From Streptomyces sp. AM 4-1-1 (GTDB lineage Bacteria; Actinomycetota; Actinomycetes; Streptomycetales; Streptomycetaceae): DNA of 64,000 bases. The position numbers and the translations under genes were made by a program. The notes beneath the pieces were generated by a model, which was given only the letters and a program-made list of their open reading frames with translations, was not told the DNA's origin and made no database searches. Of this stretch, positions 1 to 8,318 are shown in pieces. The stretch lies in the NCBI RefSeq assembly GCF_029167625.1, contig NZ_CP119145.1:4340001-4404000 (forward strand), written 5' to 3'. Position 1 is the stretch's first letter. The number at the start of each line of letters is the position of its first letter.

Positions 1-760
1 GCCCGTCGTGCAGGCCTTCGCCGGACCAGCCGAAGACGATGTGCTGTCCGCCCGGGCCCAGCAGGTCGACGGCGGCGCGGCCGGTGGCTCCGCCGACCGA
101 GTCGTACACGACGGTGGCGCGGCGGCCGATGGTGTCGAGGTACGCGCCGACCTGCTGCGGCCAGTCGGGGAGGGTGTAGTCGGCGGCGAGGTCGGCGCCG
201 TTCGCCCGGACGGCGGCGACCTTGGCGGGGCCACCGGCGAGGCCGATCACGGTGGCGCCCGCGTTCTTCGCGTACTGGACGAGGAGCGTGCCGATGCCGC
301 CCGCCGCCGCCGGGACGATCGCGACCGAGTCCGGCCCCAGGTCGGTGAAGGCCAGAATGCCGAGCGTGGTGCGGCCGGTGCCGATCATGGCGACCGCCGC
401 CGCCTCGTCGAGGCCGGGCGGGATCTCGTGGAGCTTGTCGGCCTCGGTGACGGTGAGCTCCGCGTACCCGCCCGGGACCATGCCGATGTGGGCGACGACC
501 CGCTTGCCGAGCCAGCCGGGGTCGGTGCCCTCGCCGAGTGATTCGACGGTTCCGGCGACCTCGCGGCCGGGGATCGTGGGCAGCTCGGCGGGGGCGGGGT
601 ACGGACCGCTCAGGCCCTCGCGCAGGGCCGTGTCCAGAAGGTGCACACCGGCCGCCGCGACGGCGATCCGCACCTGTCCGGGCCCGGGGACGGGGTCTTC
701 GGTCCACTCGTGGACGAGATGGTCGGCGGGGCCGAAGGAGTGGAGGCGGATGGCGCGCAT
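1..760 (-). CDS. Zinc-type alcohol dehydrogenase/quinone oxidoreductase, 3' end off window
   Basis: Medium-chain dehydrogenase/reductase of the quinone oxidoreductase class, expected to reduce quinones or enones with NADPH in the cytosol. The ATG lies at 760 and about 253 residues are visible. The N-terminal GroES-like half runs MRAIRLHSFG to the PGREVAGTVESLG segment. The Rossmann half carries AAAGGIGTLLVQYAKNAG, the usual nucleotide-binding glycine motif. No cysteine cluster for a structural zinc is visible, which fits the zinc-free QOR branch. The C-terminus lies before base 1. The exact substrate cannot be read from the sequence. Confidence 0.88.
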   Translation of the reverse strand, partial: MRAIRLHSFGPADHLVHEWTEDPVPGPGQVRIAVAAAGVHLLDTALREGLSGPYPAPAELPTIPGREVAGTVESLGEGTDPGWLGKRVVAHIGMVPGGYAELTVTEADKLHEIPPGLDEAAAVAMIGTGRTTLGILAFTDLGPDSVAIVPAAAGGIGTLLVQYAKNAGATVIGLAGGPAKVAAVRANGADLAADYTLPDWPQQVGAYLDTIGRRATVVYDSVGGATGRAAVDLLGPGGQHIVFGWSGEGLHDG

Positions 761-942
761 GAGGGCTCCCCGGTGAATGGTGGCTGGTTGGTGGGCTCGT
801 CGGTGCGGCGTGCGGTTGTACGGGCACGGGTTGCGGGGCGTCGGCCGCGCTTTCCTCGAACAGACTCCGACCTCAAGCCCTCTTGAGGTCAAGCCCCGCC
901 GGACACAGGACCGTTGTCAGTGCCGTGCGTCACGATGGGGGC

Positions 943-1641
943 ATGGCCGGAAGTGGTGCGAAGAAGAGAGCAGGCACGGGTGCGGGCGCTGTGCGGGCCG
1001 CGCGGCGGCCGGAGGTGCGGCTGCCGCCGCGGCTCGTCACGTACGAGGGCGAGGGGCTGGAGCCGGACGGTGACTACGACGGGGTGCGGTTCGACGGCCT
1101 GGACCTGGCGGACGAGGAGGGGCCCGGTGCCACCTTCATGGACTGCGCGTTCGACGGCTGCGTGCTGGACCGCGCGAAGCTGATCCGGGCCAGGTTCCTC
1201 GACTCGGTGCTGACGGGGGTACGAGGCGTGGGCACCGATCTGTCCGGGGCGTCGTTGCGCGACGTCGAGCTGGTGGACGCGCGGCTGGGCGGGGCGCAAC
1301 TGCACGGCGCGGTGCTGGAGCGGGTCCTGGTGAAGGGCGGGAAGATCGACTACCTGAATCTGCGCAAGGCGCGGCTGAGGGACGTCGTGTTCGAGGGCTG
1401 TGTGCTGGCCGAGCCGGACTTCGGGGGCGCGGAGCTGGTGCGGGTGGAATTCCGGGACTGCGTGCTGAGGCGGGCCGACTTCACCGCCGTACGGATGGAC
1501 GCGGTCGATCTCCGCACGGTCGCCGAGCTGGACATCGCGCGGGGTGTGGAGCGGCTGGCGGGTGCGGTCATCAGCCCGGCCCAGCTGATGGAGCTGGCGC
1601 CCGCGTTCGCGGCGCAGATCGGGGTGCGGGTGGAGGTCTGA
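943..1641 (+). CDS. Pentapeptide repeat protein
   Basis: A 232-residue protein. From about residue 40 it is built of A(D/N)LXX-like pentapeptides, for example FDGLDLADEE, DRAKLIRARF, GTDLSGASLR, GAQLHGAVLE, LRKARLRDVV and LRRADFTAVR. Such proteins fold as a right-handed quadrilateral beta-helix, and a few mimic DNA and protect gyrase, but most have no known role. ATG 943 is chosen because it follows a G-rich stretch and the reading upstream is basic low-complexity sequence. The N-terminal 20 residues are Lys/Ala/Gly-rich and probably disordered. It is transcribed away from the quinone oxidoreductase. No specific role is assigned. Confidence 0.8.
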   Translation: MAGSGAKKRAGTGAGAVRAARRPEVRLPPRLVTYEGEGLEPDGDYDGVRFDGLDLADEEGPGATFMDCAFDGCVLDRAKLIRARFLDSVLTGVRGVGTDLSGASLRDVELVDARLGGAQLHGAVLERVLVKGGKIDYLNLRKARLRDVVFEGCVLAEPDFGGAELVRVEFRDCVLRRADFTAVRMDAVDLRTVAELDIARGVERLAGAVISPAQLMELAPAFAAQIGVRVEV

Positions 1642-1716
1642 CAGCGGCCACGAGGGTGCGGGCCGCCGGGCGAGGGCGGGAGAAGAGGCGCGCGGCCGAG
1701 GGGCGGACGCTGAGGG

Positions 1717-2256
1717 TCAGATACGGGGGAAGCGCGCCTGGAGGTCCCAGATCACCGGGTTGTCGGCGAGCCCCTCGTGCATGTCGGAGAGGTCCGCGAT
1801 CAGATCGTGCAGGAAATCGCGGGACTCCCGGCGCAGCAGGGAGTGGCCGAAGGTGAGCGGGGGTTCGTCACCGGGCATCCAGTCGGCCTCGACGTCGACC
1901 CAGCCGAAGCGCCGCTCGAAGGTCATGCAGTCCGACGACTCGGTGAAGTCCAGCTCGGCGAACTGGCGGCGGTGCGAGCGGTTGCCGCGCGGGTCCTGGT
2001 CGATCCGCTCGACGATGTCGCACAGCGCCCAGGCGAAGTCGAGCACGGGCACCCATCCCCAGCCTGTGGACACCTCGCGGTCAGCCGTGGTGTCCGCGAG
2101 ATAGACGTCCCCGGAGAAGAGATCGTGCCGCAGGGCATGGACATCCGCACGGCGGTAGTCGGTCTGCGGGGGATCGGGGAAGCGTCGGGAGAGGGAGTAG
2201 CCGATGTCGAGCACGTGGTCGATGGTGTCATGTCCGGGGACGGCGTCCCGCCGCAC
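1717..2256 (-). CDS. Conserved actinobacterial protein of unknown function
   Basis: A 179-residue acidic soluble protein with no signal peptide or membrane segment. It contains Trp-rich stretches (STGWGWVPVLDFAWAL, FERRFGWVDVEADWMPG) and a C-terminal HDLIADLSDMHEGL helix. The composition resembles the small DUF proteins scattered in Streptomyces genomes. I do not recognise a catalytic motif. The start is a GTG at 2256, since no in-frame ATG lies nearby. It is divergent from the M1 peptidase at 2294, so the two share a control region of about 40 bp. Confidence 0.65.
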   Translation of the reverse strand: MRRDAVPGHDTIDHVLDIGYSLSRRFPDPPQTDYRRADVHALRHDLFSGDVYLADTTADREVSTGWGWVPVLDFAWALCDIVERIDQDPRGNRSHRRQFAELDFTESSDCMTFERRFGWVDVEADWMPGDEPPLTFGHSLLRRESRDFLHDLIADLSDMHEGLADNPVIWDLQARFPRI

Positions 2257-2293
2257 CCGGCGGCGCCGGACGGTCCGTGCGTAGGATCACGGC

Positions 2294-3976
2294 GTGGACC
2301 CCTGCGCCCCGACAGACCGCGACCCGGTACACCACGACCCGATACGCCGCGACCCGGTAGGGCGCACCGCGAGCACGGCGGACCCGGCGGACCCGGCGCG
2401 CACCCCGGGCCCCGGACGCGCGACGCGTATGCCCGGCGCCTCGCGACCCGCAGCGGCCCCGGTCCCCGCCCCGGTCCCGGTCCCCGCCCCCGCCTCGCAC
2501 TCCGCCCCGCGCCCCGCGCGCACCCCGCGCCCCGCGCGCACCCCGCGCCCCGCCCGCGCGACGCGTACCGCCCGCGCGACGCGTACCGCGCGTGCGGCCG
2601 TCCTCCTCGTCGCGTTCGCGACCCTGGCCACCGCCACCGCGTGCACCGGAGCCGCCTCCGGGGTCGGCGGCACGCCGGGAGCCGCCGGTCTGCGCGACCC
2701 GTACTTCCCGAAGCTCGGCAACGGCGGATACGACGTCACGCACTACGACCTGGCGCTCGACGTCGACCCGGCCACCGGCCGACTGGACGCCACCGCGACG
2801 ATCACCGCCCGCGCCACCCAGGACCTCAGCTCGTTCAACCTGGACCTGAAGGGCCTCGACGTCACGAGCGCGACCGTCGAGGGCCGCCCGGCCGCCGTCA
2901 ACCGCGCCGGGAGCGAACTGACGCTGCGCCCCGACCGCGCGGTCGAGGACCGGCTGCGCGAAGGCGGCACGTTCCGCACGGTCGTCGCCTACTCCGGCGT
3001 CCCCGAGGTCCTCACCGACTCGGACGATTCGGAGGAGGGCTGGCTGAAGACGGCGGACGGGGTGGTCGCCCTGGGCGAACCGACCGGGTCCATGACCTGG
3101 TTCCCGGTCAACAACCACCCCGGTGACAAGGCGACGTACGACATCCGGATCACTGTCCCGAAGGGCGTGACGGCCGTCTCCAACGGCGAGCTGGTGTCCA
3201 GCACCACGACGGGTGGCCGCACCACCTGTCACTGGCGTACCGCCGAACCCATGGCGAGCTTCCTCGCGACCGTCGCCGTCGGCCGGTTCACCACGAAGAC
3301 GTCGACCACGGCCGGAGGCATTCCGGTGTACACCGCCGCCGACACGACGGTCGCCGCCGGGAGCGAGGCCGTGCTCGCCCGGCTGCCGGACGTCATCGAG
3401 TGGGGCGTCGAGAACTTCGGCCCGTACCCCTTCGCCACGACGGGCGCGATCGTGGAGCGGGAGGAGGACGCCGGTTACGACCTGGAGACCCAGAACCGCC
3501 CGGTCTTCACCGGCCCGCCGAGCATCGGGCTCCTCGTCCATGAGCTGGCCCACCAGTGGTTCGGCGATTCGGTGACGCCCGCGAGCTGGCGGGACCTGTG
3601 GCTCAGTGAGGGCTTCGCGACCTATGCGGGGTGGCTCTGGTCGGAGGACTACGAGGACACCTCCGCGCAGCAGAGCTTCGAGGACGCCTTCGAGAAGGAC
3701 GACAACTGGGCGTTCGCCCCGGCGGCCCCGCCGAAGAGCGCCGATCTGTTCGAGTCTCCCGTCTACGAACGCGGGGCGATGGTGATCCACAAGATCCGGC
3801 AGGCGGTCGGCGACGACCGGTTCCACGAGATCGTCCAGGGCTGGACGAAGGCCCACCGGCACGGCAACGCCTCGACGAAGGACTTCACCGCGTTCGTGGA
3901 GAAGGAGTCGGGCAAGGACCTCTCGGACCTGTGGGACACCTGGCTGTACGGCGAGGACCGGCCGGACACGATGTGA
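2294..3976 (+). CDS. M1-family zinc metallopeptidase, probable lipoprotein
   Basis: An exported gluzincin aminopeptidase. HELAHQWF at residues 416-423 gives the two zinc histidines and the catalytic Glu, and E439 in WLSEGFATYAG is the third ligand at the expected distance. The N-terminal peptidase_M1 beta-domain begins near residue 140 (YDVTHYDLALDVDP). A hydrophobic segment (AAVLLVAFATLATATAC) followed by Cys looks like a lipoprotein signal with a weak lipobox. The GTG start at 2294 puts about 100 residues of Arg/Pro/Thr/Ala-rich sequence before that signal; an in-frame ATG at 2429 still leaves a long leader, so the true start may be later. At 560 residues it is shorter than classical PepN, fitting the Streptomyces secreted M1 group. 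Confidence 0.85.
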   Translation: MDPCAPTDRDPVHHDPIRRDPVGRTASTADPADPARTPGPGRATRMPGASRPAAAPVPAPVPVPAPASHSAPRPARTPRPARTPRPARATRTARATRTARAAVLLVAFATLATATACTGAASGVGGTPGAAGLRDPYFPKLGNGGYDVTHYDLALDVDPATGRLDATATITARATQDLSSFNLDLKGLDVTSATVEGRPAAVNRAGSELTLRPDRAVEDRLREGGTFRTVVAYSGVPEVLTDSDDSEEGWLKTADGVVALGEPTGSMTWFPVNNHPGDKATYDIRITVPKGVTAVSNGELVSSTTTGGRTTCHWRTAEPMASFLATVAVGRFTTKTSTTAGGIPVYTAADTTVAAGSEAVLARLPDVIEWGVENFGPYPFATTGAIVEREEDAGYDLETQNRPVFTGPPSIGLLVHELAHQWFGDSVTPASWRDLWLSEGFATYAGWLWSEDYEDTSAQQSFEDAFEKDDNWAFAPAAPPKSADLFESPVYERGAMVIHKIRQAVGDDRFHEIVQGWTKAHRHGNASTKDFTAFVEKESGKDLSDLWDTWLYGEDRPDTM

Positions 3977-4073
3977 TCCGGGTGTTCCGGCCGCGGGCGC
4001 ACGCCCCGATCCGGGTGTTCCGGCCACGGGAGCACGCCTCGATCCGGGTGTTCCGGCCACGGGCGCACGCGCC
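3975..4073. repeat. 33-bp tandem repeat, three copies, overlapping a stop codon
   Basis: Three head-to-tail 33-bp units start at 3975, 4008 and 4041, each opening GATCCGGGTGTTCCGGCC, and differ at only a few positions. The first unit overlaps the TGA of the M1 peptidase. Because 33 is a multiple of three, the array stays open in some frames, which explains spurious antisense reading frames here. Confidence 0.9.
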
Positions 4074-4076
4074 GAA

Positions 4077-4111
4077 GCCCCCGGGCACGCGGTGAACGCG
4101 CGGCCGGGGGC
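4077..4111. terminator. Bidirectional hairpin between M1 peptidase and terD
   Basis: GCCCCCGG at 4077-4084 pairs with CCGGGGGC at 4104-4111, and an inner CGCG/CGCG pairing tightens the loop. It lies between convergent genes and can end both. There is no U-tract, as is usual in Streptomyces. Confidence 0.55.
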
Positions 4112-4150
4112 CCCGGTGAGGTCAGGTCGTACGCGACCGACGGCGACGGA

Positions 4151-4726
4151 TCAGAGGTTGACGCCGAAGTCCTGCGCGATGCCGCGCAGACCCGATGCGT
4201 AACCCTGGCCCACCGCGCGGAACTTCCACTCCGCGCCGTTGCGGTACAGCTCGCCGAAGACCATGGCGGTCTCGGTGGCGGCGTCCTCGCTCAGGTCGTA
4301 ACGGGCGATCTCGGCGCCGCCGGCCTGGTTGAGGATGCGGATGTACGCGTTGCGGACCTGGCCGAAGTTCTGGCTGCGGGCCTCGGCGTCGTAGATGGAG
4401 ACCGGGAAGACGATCTTGTCGATGTCCGCCGGGAGACCCGCCAGGTTGACGTTGATCTGCTCGTCGTCGCCCTCGCCCTCACCCGTGACGTTGTCCCCGG
4501 TGTGGACGATGGTCTGGTCCGGCGTCGCCTTGTTGTTGAAGAAGACGAAGTGGGCGTCGGAGTAGACCTTGCCCGCGGCGTTGACCGCGATCGCCGAGGC
4601 GTCGAGGTCGAAGTCGGTACCAGTGGTGGTGCGGACGTCCCAGCCGAGGCCGACCGTGACGGCTGTCAGGCCCGGTGCCTCCTTGGTGAGCGAGACGTTG
4701 CCGCCCTTGGACAGGCTTACAGCCAT
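4151..4726 (-). CDS. terD: TerD-family calcium-binding stress protein
   Basis: A 191-residue TerD-domain protein starting [16 protein letters not shown], the hallmark opening of TerD/TerE. The two acidic calcium-binding clusters are present: TDFDLDASA (about residues 38-45) and the [14 protein letters not shown] segment. Family members bind Ca2+ and are linked to tellurite resistance and cell-envelope or stress responses; in Streptomyces several paralogues affect development. The start is firm: AAAGGGAC precedes the ATG at a good distance. It is transcribed alone, divergent from arfB, with tandem repeats in the shared promoter region. The cytoplasmic location is inferred from the lack of a signal peptide. 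Confidence 0.93.
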   Translation of the reverse strand: MAVSLSKGGNVSLTKEAPGLTAVTVGLGWDVRTTTGTDFDLDASAIAVNAAGKVYSDAHFVFFNNKATPDQTIVHTGDNVTGEGEGDDEQINVNLAGLPADIDKIVFPVSIYDAEARSQNFGQVRNAYIRILNQAGGAEIARYDLSEDAATETAMVFGELYRNGAEWKFRAVGQGYASGLRGIAQDFGVNL

Positions 4727-4838
4727 GGGGAAGTCCCTTTCCTCGTCGTGTGCGGGCTTCGTGCCACCACGAAGCTACCGTCAGAGGTCATAACGCGGGC
4801 GGGGGGTCCCGAGGTTCCAGGCTCCTTTACTTTCTTTG

Positions 4839-4905
4839 CCGAAGTTCCGTCCGAAATTCCGTTTGATTCCCTCGTTCCACCGGTCATTCCCTCGTCCCAC
4901 CGGTC
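4839..4905. repeat. Two pairs of tandem repeats in the terD/arfB divergent promoter region
   Basis: A 12-bp unit CCGAAGTTCCGT/CCGAAATTCCGT occupies 4839-4862, and a 20-bp unit (ATTCCCTCGT then T/C, CCACCGGTC) occupies 4866-4905. Both sit upstream of terD (starting at 4726 on the minus strand) and upstream of arfB. They may be direct-repeat operators or promoter-proximal expansions. Confidence 0.6.
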
Positions 4906-4949
4906 AAAAAGAGGTGACGGACGGGCCGTCACCCGGGAACATGGGTGTC

Positions 4950-5375
4950 ATGTCCGGGCCCTATGTCATCCGTGGTTCGGTCTCCCTGCCGGAGGCCGAG
5001 CTCATGTGGCGTTTCTCGCGGTCCTCCGGACCCGGCGGCCAGCACGTGAACACCAGTGATTCCCAGGTGGAACTCCGCTTCGATCTGGCGGCGACGGAAG
5101 CGCTGCCCGAGGTGTGGAAGGAACGGGCGCTCCAGCGTCTGGAGAAGCGGCTCGTCGGCGGAGTGGTGACGGTACGGGCGTCGGAGCACCGCTCGCAGTG
5201 GCGCAACCGTGAGACCGCGGCCGTGCGGCTCGCCGCGCTGCTGGCCGAGGCCACCGCGCCACCGCCCAAGCCTCGCCGCAAGAGCCGTATCCCGCGGGGG
5301 ATCAACGAACGGCGACTGCGCGAGAAGAAGCAGCGCGGCGACACGAAGCGGGGCCGGTCCGGCCGCGACTGGTGA
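4950..5375 (+). CDS. arfB: Alternative ribosome-rescue peptidyl-tRNA hydrolase ArfB
   Basis: A codon-independent release factor homologue of the ArfB/YaeJ (ICT1) class. SSGPGGQHVNTSDS contains the GGQ motif (residues 29-31) that hydrolyses peptidyl-tRNA on stalled ribosomes. The 141-residue length and the basic C-terminal tail (KPRRKSRIPRGINERRLREK, then more Lys/Arg), which in ArfB enters the empty mRNA channel, fit the family. ATG 4950 gives the usual MSGPYVIRG start; an in-frame ATG at 4941 would add three residues. There is no RF1/RF2 codon-recognition domain, so it is not PrfA or PrfB. Confidence 0.92.
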   Translation: MSGPYVIRGSVSLPEAELMWRFSRSSGPGGQHVNTSDSQVELRFDLAATEALPEVWKERALQRLEKRLVGGVVTVRASEHRSQWRNRETAAVRLAALLAEATAPPPKPRRKSRIPRGINERRLREKKQRGDTKRGRSGRDW

Positions 5376-5502
5376 CGGCTCCCCGGCGGGCTCCCGGACG
5401 CTGACCGGCGGAGCCCCGGTCGTCCCTTCGACGGCCCTTTCTGGCGAGGCCCGCCCCCCGGCGAGGCCCGCCGCCTCCGCGCTCAAGCAGGGTCACGGGC
5501 GC

Positions 5503-6066
5503 TCAGTCCAGTCGGCGGTAGCGCCCCCGGAAGTACGCCAGCGGCGCGCCCTCGGCGCTCGGCAGGGTCGCCGTCAGCACCCGGCCGATGACCAGCGTGT
5601 GATCGCCCGCCGCCACCCGCTGCTCCGTCCGGCACTCCAGGGTCGCGAGCGAACCGCCGACCAGGGGAGCGCCGGCCACCTCGCCCCGTACGTAGGGGAT
5701 GTCCTCGAACAGCAGCCGGTCGCTGATCCGGCCCTTCATCGCGAACCGTCCCGCGATGTGCCGCTGGCTCTCGCTGAGCATCGACACCGCCCACAGTGGC
5801 TGCTCGGCCAGCAGGTCGTCCATCCGGGAATCGTTGCGCAGGCTCACCATGACGAGCGGCGGGTCGAGCGACACCGACATGAAGGCGGTCGCCGTCATGC
5901 CCACGTCCTCGCCCCGGCCGTGTTCGTCCAGCGGCGGCTCCTGGGCGGTGACCAGCACCACGCCCGCGGCGAGTCGGGCGAGGGCGGCGCGGAACTCGTC
6001 GTTGCTCACCCCCTCAGCATGGGGGACGGACTCGGAACGCGGGGCGGGGGGCTTCGTCTCCAACAC
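5503..6066 (-). CDS. Flavin reductase-like FMN-binding protein
   Basis: A protein of about 187 residues with the flavin reductase split-barrel fold. The segment FRAALARLAAGVVLVTA, then GMTATAFMSVSLDPPLVMVSL, is the FMN-binding core, and YFRGRYRRLD is the typical C-terminus. Relatives supply reduced FMN to two-component monooxygenases or act alone. The start is uncertain: GTG 6066 gives the listed length, while GTG 6009 (VSNDEFR) removes 19 residues that look unlike the family. No monooxygenase partner is adjacent. Confidence 0.85.
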   Translation of the reverse strand: MLETKPPAPRSESVPHAEGVSNDEFRAALARLAAGVVLVTAQEPPLDEHGRGEDVGMTATAFMSVSLDPPLVMVSLRNDSRMDDLLAEQPLWAVSMLSESQRHIAGRFAMKGRISDRLLFEDIPYVRGEVAGAPLVGGSLATLECRTEQRVAAGDHTLVIGRVLTATLPSAEGAPLAYFRGRYRRLD

Positions 6067-6380
6067 AACAGGAACGCTAACCGCGGGTACGGTTCCGGCG
6101 CATCGGGCCAGGGGACCAGGCGGGTCCTAGGACCCACGCCGCATGTCCGGTCACGAATAAGTCATGTACAGGTCATATCTGGCCCCTTGGTCGGCACTGA
6201 GTGACGTGCCGAGATGGCGATGGCAGAGGCATGTGCCTCGTGCATAGATGCAGTACAGCGTGCGAACGGCCGTCGAACGACTCGCCGCCCGGCGCACCGG
6301 AAGGGCCTCATTCGCATTTTTGCGGTCAGGAAGGGGAGTGCCGGCCTCCGCGCCCGCCGGCGAACGGGCGGGCCTGTAAC

Positions 6381-6394
6381 GTGACTTGAGTCAC
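6381..6394. promoter_or_regulatory. Perfect 14-bp dyad upstream of cdgB, Crp-like
   Basis: GTGACTTGAGTCAC has 6-bp perfect arms and fits GTG(N6)GNCAC, the consensus I recall for Streptomyces Crp. It lies 129 bp before the cdgB start codon and 16 bp before the BldD-like box. Regulator identity is inference. Confidence 0.5.
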
Positions 6395-6409
6395 ACTGTG
6401 AAGTAATTG

Positions 6410-6424
6410 TTGACCCTGTGTACC
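6410..6424 (+). promoter_or_regulatory. Putative BldD box in the cdgB promoter
   Basis: TTGACCCTGTGTACC matches the BldD consensus nTnACnCWGnGTnAn at every fixed position but one. In S. coelicolor, cdgB is a known direct BldD target, and BldD is activated as a repressor by c-di-GMP, the product of CdgB. An overlapping imperfect dyad GTGTACCGGGTGCAC (6418-6432) could add a second site. Confidence 0.65.
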
Positions 6425-6522
6425 GGGTGCACAGCTCGCTGTGATTCAGTGGCCGTGACACTGCGATAAGTACGTCGATATGAATCCTGGAGTTGCTGTC
6501 GAGGTCTCAGGGAGTGCGAGCG

Positions 6523-8187
6523 ATGGAGGCCGAGTCGGAACCGTACGTCCGCCTTGCGACCATGCGGCAGCTGCATCAGGCCGTCGCTGATCTCAACACG
6601 GCACGGAGTCTGGCGGACACGCTGCAGACCGTCGCCGACGGCATCGTCGTCGGCCTCGGCTACGAGCTGGCCTGCGTGAACCTCGTCCGCCAGGACGGCG
6701 ATCTGGTCGTCGCCGCCTTCGCCGGCGACGCCGCGGCCGAGGCCCTGATCACCGGCCGGGTCGGTTCCCGGGCCTCCTGGGAGCGTCGGCTGTGCATGGG
6801 TGAGGCGTGGGACGGACTCCGCTTCATACCCCACACCGAGGGGTGGGTACTCCTCGACGACGACGTACCGCAGTGGCACACCGACGGTCCCGAGCCCCGC
6901 TTCGAGGACGAGTGGCACCCCCAGGACCGGCTCTACGCCCCCATGTACAGCTCCGGCGGCGGCCGGGATCTGCTCGGCGTCATATCCGTCGACTGTCCCC
7001 GCAACGGCCGCCGACCGGGCGCCTGGGGCCGCGAGGCCCTTCAGATGTACGCCTCCCAGGCCGCGATTGCGATCAGTAACGCCAGGCTCCGAGCAAACAT
7101 GCAGCGCGCCCTGGTCCGGCTGGAACGGGAACAGCAGGCACTGCGTGCCAGTGAAGAATCCTTTCGCCAGGCATTCGAGTACGCACCCAGCGGCATGGCG
7201 ATCGCCGAGATGGGCGGCGACCAGCACGGTCGGCTGCTGCGCACCAATGACGCGCTCTGTCGCCTTCTCGGCCGACCCGCCTCCGTACTGCGCCGCTACT
7301 CCTTCGCCGATCTGGTCCACCCCGAGGACATCGGCACCCTGCTGCGCACCTCGGCCGAGGGCGGTCGCGCCGAGCTGCGGCTCGGCCGCCGCGACGGCAC
7401 GTACCTCTGGGTCTCGCTCCGCAACTCCGTCGTCGCCGACACCGCGGACGGCCCCCGCTTCCTCCTCACCCACGTCGAGGACATAGAGGAGCGCAAGCGC
7501 CACGAACTCAACCTCGCGCACCGCGCCTCGCACGACGCGCTCACCGGACTGCCCAACAGCGCGGAACTCCGTTCCCGGCTCAGCGCCCGGCTCTGCGAGC
7601 GCCCGCACGCGGTCGCGACCACCGCCATCGAGGCCCTGGACGCGGCCTACGGGGACACGGCCTACGGGGACGTCGACGACGTGCACGGCCGGGGGCCGCG
7701 CACCGACGGTTCCTACGATCCGGACCCCGCCGTGCAGTTCGAACACCATGTGCACCTGGTGGCGCCGGACACCGGGCACGACGACGGGGCGAAGGGGCTC
7801 GCGGTGCTCTTCTGCGACCTCGACGGCTTCAAGTCGATCAACGACCGGTTCGGGCACCACACCGGGGACGCCGTACTGATCGAGGTCGCCCGCCGGCTCA
7901 GCATCTGTGTGCGCGACGGCGACACCGTCGCCCGGCTCGGGGGTGACGAATTCGTCGTCCTCGCCGACGGCCTGGGCGCCGCCGACGCAGCCGACCTGGC
8001 CGCACGTCTGCGCAACGCCATCATTCCGCCCATCAGGGTGGACGGCCGGGCGGTCAGGGTCGGTGCGAGCTTCGGCATCGGCTGGGCCGAGTGCGGGATG
8101 ACGGTCGAGGAGGTACTGCGCTCCGCCGACCAGCGCATGTACATCGAGAAGCGGTCCCGCTCCAAGCTCCACCGCCGGGCCGGCTGA
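6523..8187 (+). CDS. cdgB: Diguanylate cyclase CdgB (GAF-PAS-GGDEF)
   Basis: Synthesises c-di-GMP from two GTP; c-di-GMP controls the switch from vegetative growth to sporulation through BldD. The 554-residue protein has a GAF domain (about 10-180), a PAS domain (about 205-320, ending in HVEDIEERKRHE) and a GGDEF domain. The catalytic signature is an exact GGDEF at 473-477, and an inhibitory I-site RDGD lies five residues before it (464-467), so product feedback is expected. ATG 6523 is chosen over an upstream start because AGGGAG precedes it at eight bases and MEAESEPYV is the familiar start. Between LTGLPN and the DLDGFKSIN strand there is an acidic His/Asp-rich insertion of roughly 65 residues, unusual inside a GGDEF fold. 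Confidence 0.95.
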   Translation: MEAESEPYVRLATMRQLHQAVADLNTARSLADTLQTVADGIVVGLGYELACVNLVRQDGDLVVAAFAGDAAAEALITGRVGSRASWERRLCMGEAWDGLRFIPHTEGWVLLDDDVPQWHTDGPEPRFEDEWHPQDRLYAPMYSSGGGRDLLGVISVDCPRNGRRPGAWGREALQMYASQAAIAISNARLRANMQRALVRLEREQQALRASEESFRQAFEYAPSGMAIAEMGGDQHGRLLRTNDALCRLLGRPASVLRRYSFADLVHPEDIGTLLRTSAEGGRAELRLGRRDGTYLWVSLRNSVVADTADGPRFLLTHVEDIEERKRHELNLAHRASHDALTGLPNSAELRSRLSARLCERPHAVATTAIEALDAAYGDTAYGDVDDVHGRGPRTDGSYDPDPAVQFEHHVHLVAPDTGHDDGAKGLAVLFCDLDGFKSINDRFGHHTGDAVLIEVARRLSICVRDGDTVARLGGDEFVVLADGLGAADAADLAARLRNAIIPPIRVDGRAVRVGASFGIGWAECGMTVEEVLRSADQRMYIEKRSRSKLHRRAG

Positions 8188-8318
8188 TCCCGCGACCCCC
8201 TTCCCGCCCGCCCCCGGGGCGGGTCCCGGCGGGCCGGTGACAAATTCGGGGACTGGTCCGTTCGGGGTAGGCTCGGCCGGTCGGCGACGGCTGGCGACAT
8301 GGTGAGGAGTGACCAGGG

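Noticed and set aside
2228..4060. 610-codon open frame antisense to the M1 peptidase
   Set aside because: It lies opposite a protein with a complete HEXXH-E site and extends through tandem repeats; composition is GC-driven.
6381..6394. Calling GTGACTTGAGTCAC itself a BldD box
   Set aside because: The half-site spacing is 4 instead of 5 bp and the central CWG is absent; the box at 6410-6424 fits better.
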